Assembly: GCA_012729115.1 (NCBI GenBank)
Contig: JAAYDR010000049.1
Coordinates: 1 to 61,150 of the forward strand
Length of the DNA: 61,150 bases
From: Clostridiales bacterium
GTDB lineage: Bacteria; Bacillota; Clostridia; Christensenellales; Aristaeellaceae
Direction: 5' to 3'
The translations under genes were made by a program, and so were the position numbers. Positions 41,149-50,649 of the stretch are shown piece after piece (the stretch's first letter is position 1; each line of letters begins with the position of its first letter). Below the pieces are notes generated by a model. The model saw nothing but the letters and a program-made list of their open reading frames with translations. It was not told the origin of the DNA and made no database searches.

Positions 41149-44100
41149 ACAAGCAAGAGCTGTTGCGCCTGTTGGAAGAAACGGTGCCGCTCCTGAAGGG
41201 TAAGCTTCAGGTGGAGCGGGTGCTGTATAAAAAGAGCGCCAACAAGGCGTACATGACCTTTCTTTCCGAGGTGCTGGTTACAGAGCGGGACTTTTTGGCA
41301 TTGGAAAGGAAGCTGCGCAGCGTCCTTCCGGGCGTGACCCTGGCGATACGCATTGCTTCACCCTCTTTGGGGGAGGACTTTCTGCGCAACATACACAAGT
41401 ACAAACCGGTGCTCACGGACTTTCTGCGCCGCCAAAGCCCCGCTCTGTCCACCTGGATCCACGACGTGGGCTGGCAGGTGGAGCAGGGCCGCATCCTGCT
41501 CACCTGCCCTGACGAGATTTCCATCGACTATTTCAAACGGAATCAACTGGACGACAAGCTTTCCCAGGCAGTTTGGGATATCTTCCGGCTGAGGCTGACC
41601 GTCAGCCTTGTGCTCTGCGGCCAGCGGGAGGAATGGGTCCGGGAAATGCGGGAACAAAGAGGCTTTGCCTTTTCACCGCAGCTTCCGGCAGCCGGAGAGG
41701 ATGAAAAGAGGGCTTCTCATCAGACGACAGCCGGCCCGGATGCTCTCTCTGCTGCCTGGAATACCTCCCCTCCCCATTGCGTGAGAAAGGAGACTCCCGC
41801 GCATCTCCCCAAGCCAGCCAAGGAGACCAAAGGACCCGTTCTCAAGGGCCGGGCGATTGCGGATCGGCCGGTGCCCATTGCCGAGCTCACCGACGACAGC
41901 GGCATCGTGGTTCTCCAGGGGATCCTTACCGGAGTGAAGGAGCCCAAGGAACTCAAGGGCGGCGAAACCGTGCTGTGCACCTTTGCCCTGTATGACGACA
42001 CCGGCACCATCTACTGCAAGGCCTATTACCAGTACCGCATGAAACGGGCAGGCTTGGGGGAGACCCCCACCCCGCCCACGGATGAGGAACGGGCCCGCCT
42101 TGCAGAGCAGGTCAAACTCATTCAGGATGGCATTCAGGTGCGGGTGCGGGGGGATTGCCGCCAGGACAGCTTTTTGGGCGAGCTTTGCCTGAGCGTGCGG
42201 GACATGCAGCAAATCCCCCTGGTGGAGCGGACAGATGACGCTGCTGAAAAGCGCATCGAGCTGCATATGCACTCCACCATGAGTACCATGGATGCCACAG
42301 CCGAAGCGTCAGCGCTCATCGCCCAGGCCGCCAAATGGGGCCACCCTGCTGTGGCCATTACGGACCATGGCGTGGTACAGGCATTCCCGTCGGCCTTTGC
42401 TGCCGCAAAAAAGCACAGCATCAAGCTGATACCTGGCGTTGAGGGCTACCTGGTGGACATGGTGCCCATCATGGAAGATGCCCCGCAGGTCCCCCTTTCC
42501 TCTCCCATTGTGGTGATGGACTTTGAAACCACAGGCCTTTCCCCGGCTGTGGACCGGATCATTGAAATCGGCGCTGTCAAGCTCCAGGACGGACAAGTGG
42601 TGGACGAACTGTCCATCCTGTGCAACCCGGGGGTATCCCTGAAGCCTCGCATCACCGAGATCACAGGGATCACCGATCTGATGCTCCAGGGCAAAGAAAG
42701 CCCCGCCCAGGGGGTGTCCAAACTGCTCACCTTCATTGGGGACTGCCCTGTAGCCGCCCACAACGCTCCCTTTGACATGGGGATGCTTACCGCCGAATGC
42801 CGGCGTATGGGAATCTCTTTCCATCCTCCCGTTCTGGACACCCTGGTGCTGGCCCGGCGGCTCTATCCCAAGCAGAGCAGCTTCCGCCTGGCTGCCCTGT
42901 GCCGCCTTCTGGGAGTATCCCTGAAAAACGCTCACCGGGCGGTTCATGACGCAGCCGCCACGGCCCAGTGTCTCCAGAAAATGTTTGAGAACCTGGCCGC
43001 CCTGGGGGTGGAGCGCTTGTCACAGATTGAAGAGGCCGTCAGCGGCCAGAGCATGAGCAGCTCCTACCACATCATCCTATTGGCGAAATCCCAAAAAGGC
43101 ATGGAAAACCTCAACCGCCTGATCTCGGAAAGCCATCTCCACTACTTCAGGCGCCAGCCCAACATGCCCCGGCATCTGATTGAGAAGTACCGGGAGGGGC
43201 TGATCCTGGGCTCCGCCTGCGAGGCGGGGGAGTTGTATCAGGCGGTGGCCGCCGGCAAGCCGGAGACGGAGCTTGAGCGCATTGCGGCCTTTTACGACTA
43301 TCTGGAAATCCAGCCTGTCGGCAACAACGCTTTTATGATTGCCGAGGGCCTGGCCCGGGACGAAGACCAGCTTCGGGGCTTCAACCGCCGCATCGTGGAC
43401 CTGGGGGAAAGGCTGGGCAAGCCGGTGGTGGCCACCGGGGACGTGCATTTCCTGAATCCCCAGGATGCCGTCTACCGGGCCATCCTGCAAGCCGGGCAGG
43501 GCTATGACAGCTGCGACAACCAGCCTCCCCTGTACTTCAAGACCACCCAGGAGATGCTCCAGGAGTTTGCCTACCTGGGGCCGGAAAAGGCCCGTGAGGT
43601 CGTCATCACGGCCCCCGCCGGCATCGCGGCCCTGGTGGAGGACCTGCGGCTTTTCCCCAAGCATCCCAAGAATGAAGAAACCTTTCAGCCCTTCTGGCCG
43701 GAGGCTGCTCATGATATCGAAACCATGTCATGGCGCAGAGCCAAGGAGCTTTACGGCGATCCCCTTCCGGAACTGATCCAGGCCCGTCTTCACAAGGAAC
43801 TAAAAAGTATTATCGGCTATGGCTTTGCCACGCTGTACTCCATTGCTCAGAAACTGGTTCTCAAGTCCCTTCAGGACGGGTACCTGGTGGGAAGCCGCGG
43901 CTCCGTTGGGTCCAGCTTTGTGGCAACCCTCTGCGGCATCACAGAGGTCAATCCTCTGCCGCCCCACTACCGCTGCGACACCTGCCACTACGCCCGCTTT
44001 ACGGACCCCGTACAGGCTTCTGTGGGCGTGGACCTGCCCGACGCCGTATGCGAGGTCTGCGGACAACCTCTGGTCAAGGATGGTTATGCCATCCCCTTTG

Positions 44101-45566
44101 AGGTATTCCTGGGCTTTGAGGGAGACAAAGTGCCCGACATTGACCTCAACTTTTCCGGGGAATACCAGCCCAGGGCTCATGCCTATATCGAGGAACTCTT
44201 TGGCAAGGGCTATGTGTTCCGGGCCGGCACCATTGGGAGTCTGGCGGAGAAGACCGCCTTTGGATATGCGGCCAAGTACCTGGAGGAGAGGGGAATACCA
44301 GCGGGGCGCGCCCACAAGGAGCGTCTGGCCGCGGGATGCATCGGGGTCAAACGCACCACAGGCCAGCATCCCGGAGGAATTGTGGTGCTGCCCAAGGAAT
44401 ATGACATCAACCAGTTTACTGCCATCCAGCACCCCGCGGACGATACCGACGGAGATATCATCACCACCCACTACGATTTCCGGAGCATGCATGACATTCT
44501 GGTTAAGCTGGACTGTCTGGGGCATGACGACCCGACCATGATGCACCGCCTGGAGGAGGCCACAGGGATCGGGTATAAATCCATCCCCCTGGACGATCCC
44601 AAGGTGATGCGCCTGTTCACCAGCCCGGAACCCCTGGGCGTTACCAGCGAGCAGATCCTCTGCGAGACCGGCACACTGGGGATTCCGGAGTTTGGCACCT
44701 CCTTCGTTCAGGGGATGCTTCAGGATACCCGTCCCTCCACCATGGAGGAACTGATCCGCATTTCCGGGCTTTCCCACGGCACAGACGTATGGCTTGGCAA
44801 TGCCAAGGACCTGATTGATCAAAAAATTGCCGCCCTCCGGCAATGCATCTGCACCCGGGACGACATCATGAACTACCTGATCTCCGTAGGCGTGGAAAGC
44901 AAAATGAGCTTTGACATCATGGAGTCCGTCCGCAAGGGCAGGGGCCTGAAGCCGGCCATGGAAATGGCGATGGTGGAGAAAAACGTACCAGAATGGTTTA
45001 TTGACAGCTGCAAGAAAATCAAGTATATGTTTCCTAAAGGACATGCCGTCGCCTATGTGACCATGGCCTTGCGTGTCGCCTGGTACAAGGTGTACTATCC
45101 CCTGGAGTATTACGCGGCCTATTTTTCCATCCGGGCGGACGGCTTTGACGCCGGCAGGATGCTACTGAGCGTGGAAAGCCTGCGCAGCCTTTTACAGGAG
45201 ATGGATGCCAAGGAAGAAAAGCTGAGCGTTAAGGATAAACAGGAACAAAACGCATACCGCATGCTGCTGGAAATGCAGGCCAGGGGCATTCGCATGTTGC
45301 CGGTGGATCTGTACAAAAGCCATGCAAACCGCTTCCTGCCGGAGGATGGAAATCTGCGCTGCCCCTTTACCTCCATCAATGGTTTTGGCGAAGCCGCTGT
45401 GCAGGGCATTCTGGAAACCCGGGATCCAAGCAGACCCTATCTGTCTGTGGAAGATCTGCGGCTTCGTGCCCGCCTGGGAACCAGTGCCATCGACATGCTT
45501 CATCAGCAGGGGGCTTTGGAGGGATTGCCCCCCACCAGTCAGGTGGATCTGTTCTCCCTGTTGTAA
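41145..45566 (+). CDS. polC: DNA polymerase III alpha subunit, PolC type
   Basis: 1473 residues. The start is TTG, embedded in the ispG stop (TTGA), with AGAGGG upstream. Domains: N-terminal regions, an OB fold near 255-300, a PHP domain beginning near 372 (IELHMHSTMSTMDA) split by the DnaQ-type 3'-5' exonuclease (VVMDFETTGL near 457), PHP remainder with GDVHFLNPQD, then the polymerase (GSRGSVGSSF near 916; a CDTC/CEVC zinc site near 943-970; PDIDLNFSGEYQ near 998, catalytic Asp residues). It is the main replicative polymerase of low-GC-lineage bacteria. Confidence 0.97.
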   Translation: MNKQELLRLLEETVPLLKGKLQVERVLYKKSANKAYMTFLSEVLVTERDFLALERKLRSVLPGVTLAIRIASPSLGEDFLRNIHKYKPVLTDFLRRQSPALSTWIHDVGWQVEQGRILLTCPDEISIDYFKRNQLDDKLSQAVWDIFRLRLTVSLVLCGQREEWVREMREQRGFAFSPQLPAAGEDEKRASHQTTAGPDALSAAWNTSPPHCVRKETPAHLPKPAKETKGPVLKGRAIADRPVPIAELTDDSGIVVLQGILTGVKEPKELKGGETVLCTFALYDDTGTIYCKAYYQYRMKRAGLGETPTPPTDEERARLAEQVKLIQDGIQVRVRGDCRQDSFLGELCLSVRDMQQIPLVERTDDAAEKRIELHMHSTMSTMDATAEASALIAQAAKWGHPAVAITDHGVVQAFPSAFAAAKKHSIKLIPGVEGYLVDMVPIMEDAPQVPLSSPIVVMDFETTGLSPAVDRIIEIGAVKLQDGQVVDELSILCNPGVSLKPRITEITGITDLMLQGKESPAQGVSKLLTFIGDCPVAAHNAPFDMGMLTAECRRMGISFHPPVLDTLVLARRLYPKQSSFRLAALCRLLGVSLKNAHRAVHDAAATAQCLQKMFENLAALGVERLSQIEEAVSGQSMSSSYHIILLAKSQKGMENLNRLISESHLHYFRRQPNMPRHLIEKYREGLILGSACEAGELYQAVAAGKPETELERIAAFYDYLEIQPVGNNAFMIAEGLARDEDQLRGFNRRIVDLGERLGKPVVATGDVHFLNPQDAVYRAILQAGQGYDSCDNQPPLYFKTTQEMLQEFAYLGPEKAREVVITAPAGIAALVEDLRLFPKHPKNEETFQPFWPEAAHDIETMSWRRAKELYGDPLPELIQARLHKELKSIIGYGFATLYSIAQKLVLKSLQDGYLVGSRGSVGSSFVATLCGITEVNPLPPHYRCDTCHYARFTDPVQASVGVDLPDAVCEVCGQPLVKDGYAIPFEVFLGFEGDKVPDIDLNFSGEYQPRAHAYIEELFGKGYVFRAGTIGSLAEKTAFGYAAKYLEERGIPAGRAHKERLAAGCIGVKRTTGQHPGGIVVLPKEYDINQFTAIQHPADDTDGDIITTHYDFRSMHDILVKLDCLGHDDPTMMHRLEEATGIGYKSIPLDDPKVMRLFTSPEPLGVTSEQILCETGTLGIPEFGTSFVQGMLQDTRPSTMEELIRISGLSHGTDVWLGNAKDLIDQKIAALRQCICTRDDIMNYLISVGVESKMSFDIMESVRKGRGLKPAMEMAMVEKNVPEWFIDSCKKIKYMFPKGHAVAYVTMALRVAWYKVYYPLEYYAAYFSIRADGFDAGRMLLSVESLRSLLQEMDAKEEKLSVKDKQEQNAYRMLLEMQARGIRMLPVDLYKSHANRFLPEDGNLRCPFTSINGFGEAAVQGILETRDPSRPYLSVEDLRLRARLGTSAIDMLHQQGALEGLPPTSQVDLFSLL

Positions 45567-45657
45567 CCATGCCAAAACAAGGCAGCCCTTTGCGGGGAAC
45601 TTTACGCCGATGGTTTCGTTTATAGGGATGAGACCTTTTTGAAATGGAGGAAATGAC

Positions 45658-46587
45658 ATGAACATCAAAAGATGGACTGTATTGATACTGGCGCTTGCCC
45701 TGCTGTGCCTGCCCCAGGCCGCCTTTTTGAGGACAGCCAAAGCGGAAACGGCCCAAGTGGAACTTTACGGCCTTATCACTGAGGTGGTCGAGGGCGGCAT
45801 TCTCCTTGCGGACGAGCAGCGGGGCGAAGTGCTGCTCAACGTGGACGCGGAGACTGTGCTGGAGGGCATCCTATCGGAAACCCCTTTGGAAAAAGGAATG
45901 TACGTGTATGCCAAGTACAACGGCATTCTCACCCGTTCCCAGCCGCCGCAGGCCCATGCGGACCGCCTGGGATGCTACACCCTGGAGGGCACGGTGGCAC
46001 AGGTGACGGAAATGGGCGCAATGCTCACCGGGGACAAGCTTTTTGGAGACGCCATCATCCGCCTGAGTCCACGCATGCCCCATGTTTTGGCCGGAGTACC
46101 CATCAAGGTGTATTACAACGGGACCATGGCCATGAGCATGCCGCCCCAGGTACAGGCCAGCTATGTGGTGGTTCCGGTTCTTACCGGCACGGTGAAAAAT
46201 GTCAGCGACAACGGCTTTACCCTGGTGGCTGAGGATGAAACGCTTTACACCGTTGAAGTGGACGGCCTGACCCTGCTTCCCACCGCCTGGTTTGATGGAA
46301 GCCTGGAAGGCAAAAAGGTGACGGTCTATTACGACGGGATCATCGGGGAGGGCGATATCCTGCGCTCCCTGGAAGTGGTGGACCCCTCCTTGATCGTGCA
46401 GGAGCCTACGCCCATGCCCACCCCTGAGCCCACCCAGGCTCCGGAAGACCCCGCCCCAAGCGATCCCACCACAGACGTTCCGGACAACACGGACGAACAG
46501 GATGGAATAAATCCCTCCGCCGCGCCGGAGGCAGCCTCCGGGGAAGTCCTTCAAAGCCTTCCCTCCCCCACTCCCATGAAACCATAA
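45658..46587 (+). CDS. Secreted protein of unknown function, beta-rich with Pro-rich tail
   Basis: 309 residues after GGAGG. A signal peptide covers residues 1-32 (VLILALALLCLPQAAFL, cleavage near AKA). Three similar beta segments follow, each beginning like LYGLITEVVEGGILLADE, LEGTVAQVTEMGAMLTGD and LTGTVKNVSDNGFTLVAED, which look like tandem OB-like or DUF domains. In two of them a 'YNG..T.S.PPQ.HA/QA' stretch recurs. The last 60 residues are rich in Pro, Thr and Asp. I do not recognise the family. A good terminator follows. Confidence 0.75.
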   Translation: MNIKRWTVLILALALLCLPQAAFLRTAKAETAQVELYGLITEVVEGGILLADEQRGEVLLNVDAETVLEGILSETPLEKGMYVYAKYNGILTRSQPPQAHADRLGCYTLEGTVAQVTEMGAMLTGDKLFGDAIIRLSPRMPHVLAGVPIKVYYNGTMAMSMPPQVQASYVVVPVLTGTVKNVSDNGFTLVAEDETLYTVEVDGLTLLPTAWFDGSLEGKKVTVYYDGIIGEGDILRSLEVVDPSLIVQEPTPMPTPEPTQAPEDPAPSDPTTDVPDNTDEQDGINPSAAPEAASGEVLQSLPSPTPMKP

Positions 46588-46604
46588 GGACCGAAGAATT
46601 CTAT

Positions 46605-46647
46605 GACGGGTCATTGCGGCAGGAAATGCCCAATGACCCGTCTTTTT
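46605..46647 (+). terminator. Terminator after the secreted protein gene
   Basis: GACGGGTCATTG (46605-46616) and CAATGACCCGTC (46631-46642) form a perfect 12-bp stem with a 14-base loop, followed by TTTTT. Confidence 0.88.
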
Positions 46648-46664
46648 GCTCCCATATCTCGGCT

Positions 46665-46693
46665 TTGCCTTTTGATATGCCTCATGGTATAAT
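46665..46693 (+). promoter_or_regulatory. Promoter TTGCCT-17-TATAAT with extended -10
   Basis: TTGCCT (46665-46670) and TATAAT (46688-46693), 17 bases apart and preceded by TGG, lie 64 bases before the membrane protein gene at 46758. Confidence 0.65.
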
Positions 46694-46757
46694 CGACTCT
46701 GGCTGATTTTTTTCTCGTTTTTTCGGCCTTATGCTTCCCATGGAGGAGAATTTCCTG

Positions 46758-48011
46758 ATGCAGAAAACCTTGGATCCTGTGATCAATGCCGCTGCGGTTC
46801 TGAAAAAGAAAACCGCGGACTGGCCGAGACTTCTGGCCTATGGGCTGGTTTTTGCCTTTTCCTTATGGATGTACTACTGGCAGGATCAGTTTATCTACAC
46901 AGACTTCCATGTCCACATGATGGTTGCCGGCAGCTTTGACTTTGCCGATTTGCATTCCATCACCAGCCGCCTGGCATATCCGGCCTGGCATTTGTGCGTA
47001 TCGATTCTGTATCAGCTTGGCATCCCCCTGGTTTGGGCCGCCTCGCTGGTCACCTCTCTGGCGAAAGTGGCCACCATGTTTCTTGGCTATCTGCTCATCA
47101 CAGTGATCGCCGGAGAAGGGGTGAAGCGGAAATGGATCACCCTGGCGGGCTTCCTGCTGATGCTGGTTACAGGCATCCTGATCCCGGGAGTCAATGACAC
47201 GGTTTACAAGGGGATCGGTTCCCCCAACGTATGGCACAACCCCACCCAGATGATGGTCAATGTGTCCATGCTGTTGAGCGTCCCCTTTGTAAGCCATTGC
47301 TGGCATGAGTTTGAACGCATCTACCCCCTGAAGGGACGCAGCACCCTGCTTCCCTGGAGTAAAGCGGCGCTGCTTATGGTGCTGCTGCTGTTTTCCCTGG
47401 CCTGCAAGCCCACCTTTATGCAGGCCTTGCTGCCTGCATGCGCGATCTTTTTTCTGATCCAGTGGATTCGGCATCCGGAGTGCAGCCGCTTCTTCCTCCA
47501 GATGATCCTGGTCTTCCTGCCCGCTGCCCTGTACTTTTTGCTTCAGTACCTCTATTACACAGGGGTGGTGGTGCCCTATACCAGCGGTGTGGAGTTTGGT
47601 GTTACGGCCCAAAGCGCGTGGAACAGTATCCGTGGAATCCTGATTACGTGCGCCTTCCCCCTGTATGCTCTCCTCGTGTGCCATGATAAGGACAAGGGCA
47701 AGGATGCCATGCTGAATCTTACCCTGCTGATGGTCCTCATCAGCGCTCTGGAAAGCATGTTCTTCCGGGAAACGGGGCTGCGCCTGGGCCATGGCAACTT
47801 CAACTGGGCCAGCATGAGCGCTTCACTGATGCTGTGGATCCTGATGCTGGGCAGGTTTATCCGTTCCTTTGCCGCGTACAGGCAGGAATCCTCCCCAAGA
47901 TCTCCGGGCCGTTCCCTGGCCTTTGGGGCGGGCTTTGCGCTGCTCCTTTGGCATTCTCTTTCCGGAGTGTATTACATCGTGTACCTCTTCTCAACCAATA
48001 GTTCCTTCTGA
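46758..48011 (+). CDS. Polytopic membrane protein of unknown function
   Basis: 417 residues from ATG 46758, ten bases after GGAGGAG; an ATG at 46731 lies before the site. About ten membrane helices. Loop after the first helix: YWQDQFIYTDFHVHMMVAGSFDFADLHSITSRLAYPAWHL, with Asp and His residues placed as in GT-C-type transferases. NDTVYKGIGSPNVWHNPTQMM forms a second polar loop. It is likely a lipid-linked sugar or polymer enzyme, but I cannot assign the family. Confidence 0.7.
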   Translation: MQKTLDPVINAAAVLKKKTADWPRLLAYGLVFAFSLWMYYWQDQFIYTDFHVHMMVAGSFDFADLHSITSRLAYPAWHLCVSILYQLGIPLVWAASLVTSLAKVATMFLGYLLITVIAGEGVKRKWITLAGFLLMLVTGILIPGVNDTVYKGIGSPNVWHNPTQMMVNVSMLLSVPFVSHCWHEFERIYPLKGRSTLLPWSKAALLMVLLLFSLACKPTFMQALLPACAIFFLIQWIRHPECSRFFLQMILVFLPAALYFLLQYLYYTGVVVPYTSGVEFGVTAQSAWNSIRGILITCAFPLYALLVCHDKDKGKDAMLNLTLLMVLISALESMFFRETGLRLGHGNFNWASMSASLMLWILMLGRFIRSFAAYRQESSPRSPGRSLAFGAGFALLLWHSLSGVYYIVYLFSTNSSF

Positions 48012-48049
48012 CAGAGGGACTTCGCCAGGATCTCCTCCAACACATCAGC

Positions 48050-48084
48050 GGCCCCCGGCTCTGAAGGCCGGGGGCCGCCCTTTT
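48050..48084. terminator. Terminator between convergent membrane protein and MerR genes
   Basis: GGCCCCCGGC (48050-48059) and GCCGGGGGCC (48067-48076) form a perfect 10-bp stem with a 7-base loop. CTTTT follows on the plus strand; on the minus strand no T-run is present. Confidence 0.7.
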
Positions 48085-48841
48085 ACTTTGCCCAGAAGTG
48101 GATTGCGTCCCGCAGGAACTGTGCACAGCCGGGGATCTCCCTGTCATAGTATGCGGTGAAGCGCTCGTCCGCCACATACAGATCCCCCAGTCCAAGATGA
48201 GCCTGCGGACTGTACTTGCTCCAGGTATATCCCAGCCATTTCCGGTGCATTCCGGCAATCTCGCGGCCTGCTTCCCCGGCAGGATCGTCGCCGGCCTTCA
48301 CGGCAGCCTCCAGCTTCCGGATGAGCTCTGTGCCGAGGTTCTGCATTTCCTCATACTCCTCCCGGCTGAGCTTCATCATCCGGGCATTGCTGGCATCTAC
48401 CGTCTCCTCGCCGTACTTCTCCCGTATCTCCGCACCATATTTTTCCTCGTTTTCCCGGACAAGCTTTTCTTTAAATCCCTCAAAGCGCTCCGCGTCTGTC
48501 ATGGTGATTCCTCCCTTTTCATGTTCAATGGTTTTCCTGACCGTTTCAATCAGGCGGGCGGTCTGGGCCTGCCGTGCCAGCAGCGCCTTCAGATGCTCCT
48601 GCAGGGCCGCCAGCTGCTGAAAATCGTCGCTGTCCAGCGTCCTTTTGATCTCCTCCAGACCCATGCCCAGTTCCCGGTAAAACAGGATCTGCTGCAGGCG
48701 GCGGACCTCTGCCTGACCGTAGATCCGGTACCCGGAGGAGTTGATTCTGGCGGGTGCAAGCAACCCGCTCTGATCGTAAAACCGCAGCGTTCTGGGACTG
48801 ACTCCCGCAAGAGTGGCAAGCTTCCGTACCGTGTATTCCAC
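48083..48841 (-). CDS. MerR-family regulator with TipAS effector domain
   Basis: 252 residues from GTG 48841, six bases after AGGAGGG; earlier in-frame ATGs would start inside the promoter. The N-terminal 70 residues are a MerR winged helix (EYTVRKLATLAGVSPRTLRFYDQSGLLAPARI). A coiled coil follows (70-105). From about 110 the TipAS fold is seen (EKYGEETVDASNARMMKLSREEYEEM, HRKWLGYTWSKYSP, DERFTAYYD), which binds thiopeptides and other toxic peptides in TipA. It probably controls its own promoter, which has the overlong spacer such regulators need. Confidence 0.9.
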   Translation of the reverse strand: MEYTVRKLATLAGVSPRTLRFYDQSGLLAPARINSSGYRIYGQAEVRRLQQILFYRELGMGLEEIKRTLDSDDFQQLAALQEHLKALLARQAQTARLIETVRKTIEHEKGGITMTDAERFEGFKEKLVRENEEKYGAEIREKYGEETVDASNARMMKLSREEYEEMQNLGTELIRKLEAAVKAGDDPAGEAGREIAGMHRKWLGYTWSKYSPQAHLGLGDLYVADERFTAYYDREIPGCAQFLRDAIHFWAK

Positions 48842-48863
48842 CAAAATCCCTCCTGATAAACGC

Positions 48864-48894
48864 ATCATAAACGATGACGTAACGTCAATGTCAA
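48864..48894 (-). promoter_or_regulatory. MerR-type promoter TTGACA-19-TATGAT with operator TGACGTAACGTCA
   Basis: On the minus strand TTGACA (48889-48894) and TATGAT (48864-48869) are 19 bases apart, not the normal 17. Between them lies the perfect palindrome TGACGT-A-ACGTCA (48875-48887). Long spacers with a central dyad are the hallmark of promoters untwisted by MerR activators. Confidence 0.85.
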
Positions 48895-48916
48895 CCCCTG
48901 CCCAAAAGTTTTTTTC

Positions 48917-48946
48917 TTGCGCCCTGGCTTTCCCATATGCTATAAA
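48917..48946 (+). promoter_or_regulatory. Promoter TTGCGC-18-TATAAA
   Basis: TTGCGC (48917-48922) and TATAAA (48941-48946) lie 47 bases before the TTG start at 48993. It is divergent from, and adjacent to, the MerR-type promoter. Confidence 0.4.
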
Positions 48947-48992
48947 GGAGACAAGCACTGATCGCCCACAGATGAAAAAGGAGGCTGCGATC

Positions 48993-50561
48993 TTGAAAAG
49001 GGCCCTTCAAAGGCTGGGCAAGGCGCTTCCCAACGGCTTTACCCTTCTGGCCGCGCTGCTGATCTTCCTCATCCTGACCATTCTCCTTGTCTTTCAATCC
49101 TCCTTCTCCTTTGCCTATCGCAACGGGTCTTTGTTTTCCAACCTGTTGTTATTGCCAATCATCCTGATGCTTCTTGGGCTTTGTGCCTGGGCCTGTGCAT
49201 TGATACACAAGCGCCGGGGGCATTCTTCCCGCCGGATGCTCTCCCGCAAGCGCTTTCTCGTACTCCTGTGCCTGGGCAATGCCCTGCTCCTGCCTGTGCA
49301 GCTGGTGATGGTCCGCAGCCTTTGGTTCTTTCCTGCCTGGGATCCCCAAAACTGCTGGCAGGCAGCCATGGAGCTTGCCAATGGCCAGCCCTTTACGCTG
49401 GCAGAATACTTTCAGCTTTGCCCCAACAACGCACCCATCTCCCTGGTGCTGACAGCCCCCATGTGGGCGGGCGTGAAGCTGGGGCTGGCGGAACCTTTTA
49501 TCCTCCTGCCTTCCCTGGGCGCGCTGCTGATGAATCTGGCCTCTCTCTTTACGGTTCTTTGCGTGGAGCGCATCTCCCGAAGCCGGGCTGCCACATTGTT
49601 TGGATACGCGCTTTCCACAGTCTTTGTGCTGCTGTCGCCCTATCTGTCCGTTCCCTATACGGACAGCTATGCCGTCCTGTTCCCCATCCTGGCCCTTTTT
49701 CTCTCCCTCACCAGGCTCCGTCCGCCCCTGAAATGGTTTCTGGTTGCCCTGGCCATATCTCTTGGCGCTGCCATCAAGCCTACCGTATGGATTGTCGTGA
49801 TTGCCCTGCTGTTGGTGAAAGGGCCTTATCTCCTGGCAGCCCTTCCTCTTCCACGCGACCTGCTCAAACGGGTTCTGGCATCGGCTCTGGCCCTGCTCCT
49901 TGGCCTGTTGCCGGGCATCGCCCTGGAGAAGGCAGCCTGCATGGTGCTGGCAGGCAGCCCTGTGCCCCAGGGCCAGCTCAGTATGACCCATTACCTGATG
50001 CTGGGCATGAATGACACCACCTATGGGGGTCATTCCCCTGAGGATGTGGAATACTCCCGTTCCTTCCCCACCCTGAAGCAGCGGCAGCAGGCCAATGTGC
50101 GCAAAGCCTGGGAACGGGTGAAAGCCAGAAGCCTTGTCCAGAACGTACGCTTTTTTGCCATCAAGCTTTACAAGGCTTACAACAGCGGCACCTTCGCCTT
50201 CAACGGCAGCTTCCTGCCCCATGCCACCCCCAAGCGAACAGATCCCCTCTCCCTGTTCCTGCGGAGCATCTATGATGGAAAAGGAAAATTCAACCTCATT
50301 TACCGCACTGTCTACCAGGGGCTCTGGCTGCTGATCCTGATTCTATGCCTGCCGGCCCTTCTGCTGGGCCGCAAGCGCTGCGGGGTCCTTGCGATGCTTG
50401 CGCTTGTGGTGCTGGGGGTATCCGCTTATCTGATGTTTTTTGAGGTATGGCCTCGATACCTGTTCCTCTACGCGCCCTTCTTTGTTGCCCTGGCTGCCCT
50501 GGGGATGAGGGAGACCTGCAGAAGGCTGGGGCCATTCCTGGCGGGCAGCAAAAATCCATAA
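48993..50561 (+). CDS. GT-C-type membrane glycosyltransferase-like protein
   Basis: 522 residues. The favoured start is TTG 48993, eight bases after AAGGAGG; ATG 48972 is in frame but has no ribosome site. About eleven membrane helices. The loop WFFPAWDPQNCWQAAMELANGQPFTLAEYFQLCPNNAP resembles the first periplasmic loop of PMT-like transferases (Asp, then Asn-rich turn), and SPYLSVPYTDSYAVLFPILALFL is typical of bacterial 'glycosyltransferase 39-like' proteins. Substrate unknown. Confidence 0.72.
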   Translation: MKRALQRLGKALPNGFTLLAALLIFLILTILLVFQSSFSFAYRNGSLFSNLLLLPIILMLLGLCAWACALIHKRRGHSSRRMLSRKRFLVLLCLGNALLLPVQLVMVRSLWFFPAWDPQNCWQAAMELANGQPFTLAEYFQLCPNNAPISLVLTAPMWAGVKLGLAEPFILLPSLGALLMNLASLFTVLCVERISRSRAATLFGYALSTVFVLLSPYLSVPYTDSYAVLFPILALFLSLTRLRPPLKWFLVALAISLGAAIKPTVWIVVIALLLVKGPYLLAALPLPRDLLKRVLASALALLLGLLPGIALEKAACMVLAGSPVPQGQLSMTHYLMLGMNDTTYGGHSPEDVEYSRSFPTLKQRQQANVRKAWERVKARSLVQNVRFFAIKLYKAYNSGTFAFNGSFLPHATPKRTDPLSLFLRSIYDGKGKFNLIYRTVYQGLWLLILILCLPALLLGRKRCGVLAMLALVVLGVSAYLMFFEVWPRYLFLYAPFFVALAALGMRETCRRLGPFLAGSKNP

Positions 50562-50572
50562 AAGGAGCAAAA

Positions 50573-50604
50573 AAGGAAGCCCTCCCTCAGGGAAAGGCTT
50601 CCTT
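50573..50604. terminator. Bidirectional terminator
   Basis: AAGGAAGCC (50573-50581) pairs with GGCTTCCTT (50596-50604), and an inner TCCC/GGGA stem extends it. On the minus strand TTTTTT follows (end of the putative anti-sigma gene); on the plus strand TTAT follows. Confidence 0.8.
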
Positions 50605-50649
50605 ATCTGCTGTGCTCCTGCCATCAGGGCCTGCCGGAGCTATTCACCC

